Source: JAIPEK01 sp041685935 (lineage in GTDB: Bacteria > Desulfobacterota > Desulfobacteria > Desulfobacterales > Desulfobacteraceae). From it: a stretch of 13,914 bases of DNA. A model generated the notes under the pieces. The model worked only from the letters and a program-made list of their open reading frames with translations, was not told the origin of the DNA and ran no database searches. The position numbers and the translations under genes are program-made. This document shows positions 1 to 6,960 of this stretch, piece after piece (within the stretch, counting starts at the first letter, position 1; every line of letters begins with the position of its first letter). The stretch lies in contig JAWLES010000050.1 in assembly GCA_041685935.1 (NCBI GenBank), forward strand, positions 1 to 13,914, written 5' to 3'.

Positions 1-182
1 TTCTGCCACTCACCCTTGTATACCGTATCCGCACTCACCCATGAAAAATTCTCGTAACTGTCAACAAATGGATGCCCGGATGATCTTCCGATGCCGGTCA
101 CCCGATACCCCTCGGATAAAAGCCTTTCACACAGAAAAGTCCCCACAAATCCGGATGCGCCTGTTATGGTTACGGTTTTCAT
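1..182 (-). CDS. NAD(P)-dependent epimerase / extended SDR, N-terminal fragment
   Basis: The first 60 codons of a gene that continues beyond the left edge. The protein begins MKTVTITGASGFVG, a beta strand followed by the glycine-rich GxxGxxG loop (G8, G11, G14) of a Rossmann fold of the extended short-chain dehydrogenase/epimerase type. A basic residue after the second strand (GIGRSS, R33) hints at NADP(H) preference. The segment ending in SADTVYKGEWQ resembles TIGR01777/YfcH-type epimerases, but the fragment is too short to be sure. The ATG at 182-180 has an AAGGAG ribosome site formed by the last codons of the fumarase gene, whose stop lies only 4 bp upstream. The two genes are therefore probably co-transcribed and translationally coupled. 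Substrate is unknown; a cytoplasmic location is expected. Confidence 0.75.
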   Translation of the reverse strand, partial: MKTVTITGASGFVGTFLCERLLSEGYRVTGIGRSSGHPFVDSYENFSWVSADTVYKGEWQ

Positions 183-186
183 GTTT

Positions 187-1596
187 TTACTCCTTATAAG
201 GGCCGGTACCGAAAAACCTCCGAACAAGCTGTTCAAAATCATCCTCGCTCATGAGCTTTTCCTGAACCACTGCCTCCTTTACTGTTATATTTCGTGAGAA
301 TGCCTTTTTGGCTATATCAGACGCCCTGTCATAACCGACCTCAGGCACCAGGCAAGTTGCCATGGCAAGGCTTTTTGACACGCTGGAGCTGCATTTCTCC
401 CGGTTTGCCGTAATCCCGGAAACACACCTGTCCGCCAAAAGAGAGGAGGCACTTGTCAACAGCGCAATGGACTCAAGCAGATTGTGTGTAATCACCGGTA
501 TCATGGCATTGAGCTCAAAAGCCCCCATCTGTCCGGATAGTGCAACAGCCGTATCATTCCCCGTGACCTGCACGGCAGCCTGAATGACTGACTCCGGGAT
601 CACAGGATTAATCTTTCCCGGCATAATGGAAGAACCCGGCTGGAGTGACGGAAGATTGATCTCCCCTATGCCGCATCTGGGACCCGAAGCAAGCCACCTG
701 ATATCATTTGACATTTTAATCAGGCTTCCCGCATATGTCTTGAGGGCGCCGCTCAAATAAACAGCTGCATCTCTGGCTCCCTGAGCCTCGAACCCGTCCC
801 CGGCCCGCATGAAATCGATACCCGTGCTGTCCGATATCAGCTCGATCACCTCCCGGGCAAAACCGTCAGGAGCGTTGACCCCGTTTCCCAGTACGGTTCC
901 CCCGAGCGCAAGCTCCTTCATCCCTTCACAGGCTTTTTTTATCCTTTCAGCTCCAAGCTCTGCCTGCCGGGCAAAGGCGTGAAATTCCCGCCCCATAAAA
1001 ATGGGCACCGCATCCTGAAGGTGCGTCCTGCCGATCTTCAGAACATCACTGAACCGCTCCCCCTTTTCGCCGAGCTTTTCACCGAGATGTTCAACAGCCG
1101 GCAGAAGTTCGGTTTCGATCATAACGCACGCCGCAATATGGAGCGCAGAGGGAATCACGTCATTGCTGGACTGGGCCTTGTTAACATGATCATTCGGATG
1201 AACCGGGTGCTTGCCCCCTTTTTCTCCGCTGATCAATTCGTTGGCCCTGGAAGCGATCACTTCGTTGACATTCATATTGGTGGATGTACCTGAACCGGTC
1301 TGGAAAATATCCAGGGGGAACTGATCATCCAGTTTTCCCTGGATAATCTCGCCGGACGCCCGGATCACCGCATCAGCAGTACGTTCATCAAGGGCTCCGA
1401 TCTTTCGGTTAACAGTTGCACAAGATGACTTTATCAGGGCAACAGCCCTTATAAATCGGGAATCGAACCGGATCCCGCTCACCGGAAAATTATCAAGGGC
1501 TCTCAGAGTGGCAGCACCCCAGTAAGCCTCTTTAGGAACCTCAACATCTCCGAGTGCGTCTGTTTCAGTGCGTTTTCCATTGGTTTGTAATGCCAT
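187..1596 (-). CDS. fumC: Class II fumarate hydratase (fumarase C)
   Basis: Cytoplasmic enzyme interconverting fumarate and L-malate in the TCA cycle, oxygen-stable and without an iron-sulfur cluster. The 469-residue length fits the family (about 460-470). The superfamily signature GSSIMPGKINP is present with the likely catalytic serine at about S322, and GRTHLQDAVP carries the catalytic-region histidine H192 (E. coli FumC S318 and H188, a constant offset of 4). TGSGTSTNMNVNEV and HPNDHVNKAQSSND are the other conserved active-site segments; the latter has His where E. coli has the second Asp of NDDVN. The ATG at 1596 is preferred over the adjacent GTG at 1599 because the GAGGGG ribosome site lies 4 bases before it. 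An aspartase or argininosuccinate lyase is less likely, because the whole chain reads as FumC. It is followed after 4 bp by the epimerase-like gene. Confidence 0.95.
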   Translation of the reverse strand: MALQTNGKRTETDALGDVEVPKEAYWGAATLRALDNFPVSGIRFDSRFIRAVALIKSSCATVNRKIGALDERTADAVIRASGEIIQGKLDDQFPLDIFQTGSGTSTNMNVNEVIASRANELISGEKGGKHPVHPNDHVNKAQSSNDVIPSALHIAACVMIETELLPAVEHLGEKLGEKGERFSDVLKIGRTHLQDAVPIFMGREFHAFARQAELGAERIKKACEGMKELALGGTVLGNGVNAPDGFAREVIELISDSTGIDFMRAGDGFEAQGARDAAVYLSGALKTYAGSLIKMSNDIRWLASGPRCGIGEINLPSLQPGSSIMPGKINPVIPESVIQAAVQVTGNDTAVALSGQMGAFELNAMIPVITHNLLESIALLTSASSLLADRCVSGITANREKCSSSVSKSLAMATCLVPEVGYDRASDIAKKAFSRNITVKEAVVQEKLMSEDDFEQLVRRFFGTGPYKE

Positions 1597-1626
1597 CACA
1601 CCCCTCTTTCATTAAAAAACCCCTTC

Positions 1627-1648
1627 AGTCCCGCATCCGCAGGGAACT
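1627..1648 (-). other. Leader hairpin upstream of fumC
   Basis: In the fumC leader an imperfect hairpin forms from AGT-CCC-GC on one arm and GC-GGG-ACT on the other, with single-base bulges and a 4-nt loop. On the minus strand it is followed after a few bases by six T residues (1614-1619). It could be a weak attenuator, but the T run is not flush with the stem and no ligand-sensing element is recognisable. Confidence 0.3.
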
Positions 1649-1678
1649 TTCAATCAGGCCGAAACTCAGGTTCACCTT

Positions 1679-1711
1679 TGCATACTTCTATGCAATCATG
1701 CAATCTGCATA
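1679..1711. repeat. Four-copy TGCAT/ATGCA motif cluster at the fumC promoter
   Basis: On the plus strand TGCATA (1679-1684), TATGCA (1689-1694), ATGCA (1698-1702) and TGCATA (1706-1711) lie within 33 bp. The first pair is a perfect dyad with a 4-bp centre, and the outer two copies are identical. The cluster lies directly downstream of the -10 element of the candidate fumarase promoter, at or just after the expected transcription start. It is therefore placed like a repressor operator. The regulator is not identifiable from sequence. Confidence 0.5.
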
Positions 1712-1718
1712 CCTTTCT

Positions 1719-1747
1719 ATTATACAATCGTCCAGACTTGAGTTGAA
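1719..1747 (-). promoter_or_regulatory. Candidate sigma-70 promoter for fumC
   Basis: On the minus strand a perfect TATAAT (-10, 1719-1724) is preceded 17 bp upstream by a poor -35, TTCAAC (1742-1747). It would give a leader of about 115 nt before the fumarase ATG at 1596. The region just after the -10 carries the repeated TGCAT/ATGCA motif listed separately, which suggests that the promoter may depend on a regulator. The weak -35 keeps confidence moderate. Confidence 0.45.
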
Positions 1748-1791
1748 AAAACCGGGAGAACCCTATTAAGAAAGAATTACTCAGCCGTTCC

Positions 1792-2877
1792 TCAGCCATC
1801 CTCAGCGGTTTCTTGGTTTTCAAAATTATCCGCCCTTCCAGGCAAGGCATTGAGAACCCCCTGGAAGAGAATTGCCAGGGGAATGGCAAAAAACACCCCC
1901 CAGAACCCCCAGATGCCGCCGAAAAAAAGGACTGCAACAATAATGGCGATGGGATGCAGATTGACCACTTCTGCGAACAGCAGCGGCACCAGAAGATTAC
2001 CATCAAAAATCTGGATAATGCCGTAGGCCACAAGGGTCCATGCCAGTTCACCCGTCCAGCCGAACTGAAAATAGGCAACCAGGGCAACGGGAAAAGTCAT
2101 CACGGCAGCGCCTATATAGGGGACAAGAACTGATATGCCGACAAGAAATCCAAGCAGCATCGAAAAGTTCAATCCCATGAAGGTGAAGGTAAGGTAGGTG
2201 ACCCCCCAGACAAGGAGAATTTCCCAGAATTTACCGCGGAGAAAGTTACCAAGCTGGGTGTCCACCCCCAGCCACACCCTTGTGGCGAGCCCGCGCTCCC
2301 TGGGCAGATGACGCCGCATCCAGCCGAGGATAACTTCCTTGTCTTTAAGAAAAAAGAAAACCAGCAGAGGCACCAGAACCATGTAAACCACCAGGGTAAT
2401 GATACCCACCACCGAAGACAGGATCTTGCCCAGCATGGTGTCTGCAAAGTTTCCCGCCTCTCTCCTGATCTGGTCTAAAACAATTTCGATTTCAGCTTCA
2501 CTGAAAATGGCTGGATAGTGCTCAGGCAGGGTAAGAATCAGGCGCTGCCCTTCTCTGAGCATCGCCGGTATTTCCTGAAGCAGTTGGGTGGCCTGTCGGG
2601 TCAGTAGAGGGAAAAGGCCGAACAGCAGTGCCAGCATCACCAGAAAGAAAAGGGAGAAGACGGCGATCAGGGCAGGCATTCGCGGCAACCCTACCCGTTG
2701 CAAGGGCTGGATTATGCCATCGAGCAGATAGGATATAATAACACTGGCGATAACCGGGACCAGGTACTCACCGGCAAAGAGGATGGCAACAATACCGAAT
2801 ATCAGCAGCCCCGCAAGGATAACCACCTGAGGATCGGAAAAATATCTGCGGAACCACTCTTTTACCATATTTGTCAT
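1792..2877 (-). CDS. AI-2E family transporter (PerM/YdiK-like membrane protein)
   Basis: A 361-residue integral inner-membrane protein of the AI-2E transporter family (PF01594, formerly UPF0118). An N-terminal pair of membrane helices is followed by a soluble stretch with coiled-coil character (QATQLLQEIPAMLREGQR), then several hydrophobic helices. The family-typical loop reads FLRGKFWEILLVWGV and GLNFSMLLGFLVGISVLVPYIGA. Members have been tied to autoinducer-2 export (TqsA) or sodium/proton exchange, so the name does not fix the substrate. A longer frame opens at 3000, but the ATG at 2877 is preferred. It has AAGGAAG 6-7 bases upstream, and a good promoter (2966-2994) lies inside the extension. 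No partner genes adjoin; it appears to be a single-gene unit. Confidence 0.88.
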   Translation of the reverse strand: MTNMVKEWFRRYFSDPQVVILAGLLIFGIVAILFAGEYLVPVIASVIISYLLDGIIQPLQRVGLPRMPALIAVFSLFFLVMLALLFGLFPLLTRQATQLLQEIPAMLREGQRLILTLPEHYPAIFSEAEIEIVLDQIRREAGNFADTMLGKILSSVVGIITLVVYMVLVPLLVFFFLKDKEVILGWMRRHLPRERGLATRVWLGVDTQLGNFLRGKFWEILLVWGVTYLTFTFMGLNFSMLLGFLVGISVLVPYIGAAVMTFPVALVAYFQFGWTGELAWTLVAYGIIQIFDGNLLVPLLFAEVVNLHPIAIIVAVLFFGGIWGFWGVFFAIPLAILFQGVLNALPGRADNFENQETAEDG

Positions 2878-2965
2878 TGTATTCTTCCTTATACCATACC
2901 TTTCAGCCGTGTCCGACAGCCGGGGCCCAAATATCTCCGAAAGATAACACAACCGGAACCAGATT

Positions 2966-2994
2966 AATATATCATTGAAACATGTATTAGACAA
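2966..2994 (-). promoter_or_regulatory. Candidate sigma-70 promoter for the AI-2E family gene
   Basis: Minus-strand TTGTCT (-35, 2989-2994) and TATATT (-10, 2966-2971) are separated by exactly 17 bp. The predicted start near 2959 gives a leader of about 80 nt to the ATG at 2877. This argues against the upstream start at 3000, which would lie ahead of the promoter. Confidence 0.55.
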
Positions 2995-3057
2995 GATCAA
3001 AACCGGGATCTTTCAAGCCGGACAACTGTAAATACCACCCCCGCCGGTTTCCTCAAA

Positions 3058-3246
3058 ACCTGCGGAATGCAGTTGTTTTTTCATGCAATTATCCTGAACA
3101 GCGCATTTAAAACTTGACCGGGGCAGGTGAATCATATACGGAATATTCGAGACTTTTTTGGTACCTGACAGGTGATCTCAAACCGGAGACGTCACCTCAG
3201 TAAAACTGCAACCCGTATACACTGATGCAGGTTATTGTGACCTGCA
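3058..3246. repeat. Clustered ACCTG/CAGGT motifs and dyads upstream of the phosphoesterase
   Basis: The pentamer ACCTG or its complement occurs six times in 190 bp (3058, 3124, 3163, 3169, 3228, 3240). Two pairs form perfect dyads: ACCTGaCAGGT (3163-3173) and TGCAGGT-7 nt-ACCTGCA (3226-3246). A third imperfect stem, AGGTGA/TCACCT, extends through TCTC/GAGA around 3170-3197. The last dyad lies 24 bp before the phosphoesterase ATG and could act as an operator or as a leader hairpin. Confidence 0.5.
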
Positions 3247-3270
3247 GAGGCCGTTTAAAAGAACAAAGCC

Positions 3271-4395
3271 ATGAATATATTCGGTGCCGCACTTACAATC
3301 ACAGTAACTTTCATGCAGATATACGTATTCTGGCGCTCCTCCTCCCTGCCGATTGTAAAACGCCATATTCCCTCCTGGTTGTTCATTGCCGCAGGGGTTC
3401 TCCTGTGGATTATATTTTTTACCGGCCGGAGCTATGGACACAGAGGAACCGATATTTTTGCAAAAACCCTGGAATTGTGCGGCATGACCTGGATGGCTGT
3501 TGTATTTCTGCTGTTCTCTCTTGTATTCAGCGCAGACCTTTTAACCGGTTTCGGCGTAATCATGCCCCGGGCGAACACGTTTTTGCGGACCGCCGCCTTG
3601 GCTGCGGGCCTGATTCTGTCAGCTGCCGGAGTTTATCAGGGCATGCGCCAGCCCGTGGTCAGGCAATATGAGGTTACCATTCCCGGCCTTTCACTGCAGC
3701 ATGACGGCAAAACGATCGTTGCATTAACCGACCTGCACATAGACTCGGAATTCAGGCAGCCATGGCTGAACAAGGTTGTCAGCCGCGTCCTCTCGCTTGA
3801 ACCTGACCTCATCGTCCTTGCAGGAGATATTTTTGAAGGACACTTCGGCCCTGACGGAGAAATTCAAAACGAGTTCAGCCGCCTTAAAGCGCCCCTGGGA
3901 GTATGGGGGGTTCTGGGCAATCACGAATTCTACGGAGGCCTTCACAAAAAAGTCAGCGTTCTGGAACCTTCAGGTATCAGTTTTCTGCGGAACCAGTGGA
4001 CCGAAGTTGCACCCGGTCTTATTCTGGCAGGGACTGATGACCTTTCGGTTGCCGGAAGTTTGGACAGGAAAAAGAAATTTTTACACAAAACACTGGCCGG
4101 AAGGCCGGAAGGGACTACCGTTCTGCTTTCCCACACGCCGGACGGGATCGAGACCGCCTGCGGCAAAGGAGTTGACCTTATGCTGTCCGGCCATACCCAC
4201 GGCGGCCAGATATGGCCTTTCGGCTACCTGGTAAAGATCAGGTTCCCCTTCATGGCAGGACTGTACAAAATCGAAAATATGAACTTGATTGTCTCCAGGG
4301 GTGCCGGTACCTGGGGTGCACGCATGCGGCTGTGGCATCCCAACGAAATTGTTCAGATAGTACTGCATTCGGGAAAAACTGATAAAAACCATTGA
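3271..4395 (+). CDS. Membrane-anchored calcineurin-like metallophosphoesterase (YkuE/YaeI-like)
   Basis: A 374-residue protein with four predicted N-terminal membrane helices (roughly residues 3-21, 33-51, 73-95 and 102-124) followed by a complete metallophosphoesterase domain. The dinuclear metal motifs occur in order: DLHID (D154, H156), GDI (D186), GNHEF (N217, H218), SHTPD (H288) and GHTHGGQ (H308, H310). This arrangement matches YkuE/YaeI-like enzymes, some of which hydrolyse UDP-diacylglucosamine or other phosphoesters; the substrate here is unknown. The ATG at 3271 has only a weak purine-rich site upstream (AAAGAAC), but no better in-frame start exists. It converges on the DUF21/CBS gene with only 5 bp between stop codons, leaving no room for a separate terminator. 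Confidence 0.9.
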   Translation: MNIFGAALTITVTFMQIYVFWRSSSLPIVKRHIPSWLFIAAGVLLWIIFFTGRSYGHRGTDIFAKTLELCGMTWMAVVFLLFSLVFSADLLTGFGVIMPRANTFLRTAALAAGLILSAAGVYQGMRQPVVRQYEVTIPGLSLQHDGKTIVALTDLHIDSEFRQPWLNKVVSRVLSLEPDLIVLAGDIFEGHFGPDGEIQNEFSRLKAPLGVWGVLGNHEFYGGLHKKVSVLEPSGISFLRNQWTEVAPGLILAGTDDLSVAGSLDRKKKFLHKTLAGRPEGTTVLLSHTPDGIETACGKGVDLMLSGHTHGGQIWPFGYLVKIRFPFMAGLYKIENMNLIVSRGAGTWGARMRLWHPNEIVQIVLHSGKTDKNH

Positions 4396-4400
4396 CCGGA

Positions 4401-5492
4401 TCACCGTGAGCCGCTTTCTTCAGGGTCATTTGTCACAAACGCTTCATCTTCACTGATAAGCCCCATTGCAGCAGCCCTCTTGTACCATCGCTTCCTGGCC
4501 CAGTCTCTCATGTTGGCGACCCGGTCGGTTTCGTCAAGAATCTCGGAACCGATCAGTGTTTCCAGAATATCCTCCAGAGTCACGATTCCGACTGCATCAC
4601 CATACTCCCCGACCACAAGCGCGATATGCTCCCTTCGGTCCAAAAACTGCTCAAACAGTTGAAACAGGCTCACCATTTCAGGGACCACAAACATTTCACG
4701 GCCCAGCTCCAGAAGAGACTCTTCTGACTCCCCCCTTGCCAGAGCCAGCAGAAGATCGTTTTTTAAAACGTAATACCGGATAAAGGGGACCTCGTTTCTC
4801 TGGAGAGGTATCCTTGAGACCTCTATTTTGCTGAGTCTGCCGGATGCTTCTCCCAAACTCATTTTCTCGGGAAGTGTTATGATCACAGGCCTGGGAGTCA
4901 TGATGTCCTTGGCCTGCAGTGAACCGAACTTCATGAGGCTCTTCAGGATCAGGGATTCTTTTTCCAGAAAAAGCCCTTCCTCAAAGCCCATATCAGCCAG
5001 GGCACTTATTTCCTCCCTGCTGACCACATTCAGTTTCCGGTCTTTGGACAGTGTCCGGGTAATGATCTGAGACATGGCCACAAGCGGAGTCAGAAGAAAA
5101 ATAAGCCCTCTTGCCATGATCACGGTAAAGGGGGTGAGCTGCTGCCAGTAAACCGCCCCAAGCGTCTTGGGAATAATTTCCGAGACCACCAGAATAAGAA
5201 AGGTCAGAACAGCCGATGTCACGCCCACATATCCGCTTCCGAACACTGCCACGGCCTGGGCTCCGACCCCGGCGGCCCCGACGGTATGCGCAATGGTATT
5301 GAGACTGAGTATCGCGGCAAGCGGCCGGTCGATATCGGTTTTCAGATCACGCAGCCTTCCGCCGAGGCGAGGCGAGCTTTCCTCGAGGGCGGCGGCAAAT
5401 CCGGGGGTGACGGACAGAAGAACGGATTCCATGATCGAGCAGAGAAACGAAACACCGAGGGCCACAAAAAGATAAAACAAAAGAAGATGCAT
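4401..5492 (-). CDS. DUF21 and CBS-pair membrane protein (CNNM/HlyC-CorC family)
   Basis: A 363-residue inner-membrane protein. Residues 1 to about 165 form the DUF21/CNNM transmembrane domain, with the family landmark VVSEIIPKTLGA. From about residue 195 a pair of CBS domains follows: the first starts near DIMTPRPV (M198) and the second contains VVGEYGDAVGIVTLEDILE. Related proteins are implicated in magnesium or cobalt efflux, with CBS domains binding adenine nucleotides. The chain ends shortly after the CBS pair and lacks the CorC_HlyC C-terminal domain of longer relatives, so this is the short form. The ATG at 5492 has AAGGA about 12-13 bases upstream, rather far. A consensus-like promoter lies at 5548-5576. 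Ion specificity cannot be read from the sequence. Confidence 0.9.
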   Translation of the reverse strand: MHLLLFYLFVALGVSFLCSIMESVLLSVTPGFAAALEESSPRLGGRLRDLKTDIDRPLAAILSLNTIAHTVGAAGVGAQAVAVFGSGYVGVTSAVLTFLILVVSEIIPKTLGAVYWQQLTPFTVIMARGLIFLLTPLVAMSQIITRTLSKDRKLNVVSREEISALADMGFEEGLFLEKESLILKSLMKFGSLQAKDIMTPRPVIITLPEKMSLGEASGRLSKIEVSRIPLQRNEVPFIRYYVLKNDLLLALARGESEESLLELGREMFVVPEMVSLFQLFEQFLDRREHIALVVGEYGDAVGIVTLEDILETLIGSEILDETDRVANMRDWARKRWYKRAAAMGLISEDEAFVTNDPEESGSR

Positions 5493-5547
5493 AAAAGGCG
5501 ACTGTCCTTGAAAATAAAAAAAGTGGAATCCTTCAAACTATGCATCC

Positions 5548-5576
5548 CTTGTAATATGAAAAAGTAAACATGTCAA
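5548..5576 (-). promoter_or_regulatory. Candidate sigma-70 promoter for the DUF21/CBS gene
   Basis: Minus-strand TTGACA (perfect -35, 5571-5576) and TACAAG (-10, 5548-5553, 4 of 6 consensus bases) with a 17-bp spacer. The expected start near 5541 gives a leader of about 50 nt. Three palindromes lie upstream of it at 5621-5682. Confidence 0.5.
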
Positions 5577-5620
5577 TCAATGCGGGATTTTCAGCGAAGA
5601 GAGAACATATCCTCCACTTT

Positions 5621-5682
5621 TGTCTCAACCTTTGTGATATTTGAGACACACCCGTATCGATACAGTTGTGGTTGCCTGGCAA
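5621..5682. repeat. Three successive palindromes between the YibE/F and CBS genes
   Basis: The elements are a perfect 8-bp inverted repeat TGTCTCAA-12 nt-TTGAGACA (5621-5648), the 10-bp palindrome GTATCGATAC (5654-5663), and the dyad TTGCCtGGCAA (5672-5682). They lie between the YibE/F stop codon (5693) and the promoter of the next minus-strand gene. No T run follows on the minus strand, so a classical terminator is unlikely. Regulator sites or structured RNA are alternatives. Confidence 0.5.
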
Positions 5683-5692
5683 AACAGAGTAT

Positions 5693-6832
5693 TCATGTTT
5701 TTTTCAAAAGCACAAACCCCCCGAGAAAGGCGGTAAACGGTGCCACGGTCACCAGGGCGAAACTGCCGACAAGGGTTTTCAGGACCTCGGCTGCCACGTA
5801 AACGATATTAAAGGTTGAGGAAAGCGGAATCCCCTGTGCCATGAATGCCATCAACAGGGTAATGAACCCCCCTGAATACGCAAGAAGCAGTGTGGTGGTC
5901 ATGGTTCCGGCCACGGCCCTGCCCACGTTGAGGCCTGATTTTATCAACTCCACCCGGCTGATGGAGGGATGTTTCTCCACCACCTCGCTCATGCTGGCGG
6001 CAACATCCACGCCAAGATCCATGACTGCTCCGGAGCAGGCGATGAACACTCCTGCAATGTAGATCCTGGTCAGATCCAGGTGGCCGAATCCCGAATAGAG
6101 AAGGGTTTCCGCAAACGGCATAACCGCGCCGTGAAGATGGAGCGCCCCGGTGAAGTAATATGCCAGTCCGCAGCTGGTAAGGACACCTGCAAAACTTCCC
6201 CCGAATGCTGTGACCCCTTTCCGGCTCACCCCGGCCACAAGAAATATGATGGAGGCGCAAAGAGCCGCCGTGACCAAAAGTGTCACCAGAATCGGATCCC
6301 AACCTTTCAGCAGCGAAGGAATCATCACTTTCCAGATCATAAGGGCGGCAAACATAAAAGAAAGGAGCGCCCTGAGCCCTGTATACCCGCCGAAAGCAAC
6401 CAACAGCAGAGCAAAAAGGCCCAGAAGAAAAAGCTCGATTCCGATCCTGTGATGCTCCTGGGGATTGACAAATACCACATCACCGTTCTTGTCAACCGTG
6501 AGTACCACAAAAACTTTATCCCCCTTTGAAAAAATCTTGTCCCGGTCCATCTGCCCCAAAAGCTGATTTTCCGTAACAAAAGTCTTCCCCTTGAAGGGTC
6601 CGTTTTCAATCTCAAGTGTCACCTGCTGTTCTCCGCTTTTGACCATGCCGTGTTGAACCACGTTTGCATTGTCAACCCCGATGATCTCTCCCTTGCACCG
6701 GACCGCCCGTCTGTCGACTTTTTTTTCAAATCCTGTGGGCAGAAAAAAGATCAACAGGCAGAGCAGCAGAAAGACAACCGCCAGAACCGCATCCCTGTTT
6801 CCTCTTAAAATATTGTGAATTTCATTCCCCAT
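5693..6832 (-). CDS. YibE/F-family polytopic membrane protein
   Basis: A 379-residue protein of the YibE/F-like family (PF07907). One N-terminal membrane helix (AVLAVVFLLLCLLIFFLP) is followed by a soluble beta-rich domain of about 100 residues. It contains EIIGVDNANVVQHG, FKGKTFVTENQLLGQ and FSKGDKVFVVLTV. About seven more hydrophobic segments follow, with conserved-looking stretches such as CSGAVMDLGVDVAASMSEV. The single chain therefore spans both YibE-like and YibF-like parts. The molecular function of the family is not established. The frame opens at a GTG at 6922, but that extension lies across a terminator-like hairpin (6879-6916). The ATG at 6832 (GGAA 6 bases upstream) or 6844 is preferred; neither has a strong ribosome site. 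Transcription probably starts within 6845-6960. Confidence 0.87.
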   Translation of the reverse strand: MGNEIHNILRGNRDAVLAVVFLLLCLLIFFLPTGFEKKVDRRAVRCKGEIIGVDNANVVQHGMVKSGEQQVTLEIENGPFKGKTFVTENQLLGQMDRDKIFSKGDKVFVVLTVDKNGDVVFVNPQEHHRIGIELFLLGLFALLLVAFGGYTGLRALLSFMFAALMIWKVMIPSLLKGWDPILVTLLVTAALCASIIFLVAGVSRKGVTAFGGSFAGVLTSCGLAYYFTGALHLHGAVMPFAETLLYSGFGHLDLTRIYIAGVFIACSGAVMDLGVDVAASMSEVVEKHPSISRVELIKSGLNVGRAVAGTMTTTLLLAYSGGFITLLMAFMAQGIPLSSTFNIVYVAAEVLKTLVGSFALVTVAPFTAFLGGFVLLKKT

Positions 6833-6878
6833 GAAGTTTTCCATTTCATAGATTTGTCTATTTCCGCCACATTGAAAC

Positions 6879-6916
6879 AAGGCGGTACAGAGTGATTGAA
6901 AACACCGTACCGCCTT
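6879..6916 (-). terminator. Hairpin between the alkaline phosphatase and YibE/F genes
   Basis: A perfect 10-bp stem, AAGGCGGTAC (6879-6888) with GTACCGCCTT (6907-6916), closes an 18-nt loop. It starts 45 nt after the alkaline phosphatase stop codon. On the minus strand it is followed by TTGTTT, and on the plus strand by TTTTT (to 6919). It is thus shaped like a bidirectional intrinsic terminator, most usefully for the phosphatase transcript. The loop is long for an efficient terminator. Confidence 0.6.
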
Positions 6917-6960
6917 TTTCACAAAAGTTTAATCAGATATGATACACCCTTCAAACCGGA

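Larger units (their letters stand above)
2878..3270. other. Divergent intergenic region, 393 bp
   Basis: Non-coding region between the minus-strand AI-2E family gene and the plus-strand phosphoesterase. It holds the minus-strand promoter at 2966-2994 and, in its right half, a cluster of ACCTG/CAGGT motifs and dyads (3058-3246). For the plus strand I see only a weak promoter candidate, TTGACC at 3114 with TATACG 15 bp downstream, which I do not call. No RNA gene is recognisable. Confidence 0.6.

Noticed and set aside
1746..1763. GGG-TTCT-CCC followed by six T on the minus strand after the AI-2E family gene.
   Set aside because: It resembles a terminator, but the stem is only 3 bp, too short to call.
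1650..2087. Minus-strand open frame of 145 codons crossing the end of the AI-2E family gene.
   Set aside because: It is out of frame with the real gene and continues through the fumC promoter region; no ribosome site or domain.
2878..3000. N-terminal extension of the AI-2E family gene from 3000.
   Set aside because: The extension contains the candidate promoter at 2966-2994, and a good ribosome site precedes the later ATG at 2877.
3225..3671. Plus-strand open frame of 148 codons overlapping the phosphoesterase start.
   Set aside because: It overlaps the membrane-helix region of a convincing gene in another frame and its product resembles nothing known to me.
6833..6922. N-terminal extension of the YibE/F gene from a GTG at 6922.
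   Set aside because: No ribosome site. It would translate through the 10-bp terminator-like hairpin, and the added residues look like random sequence.
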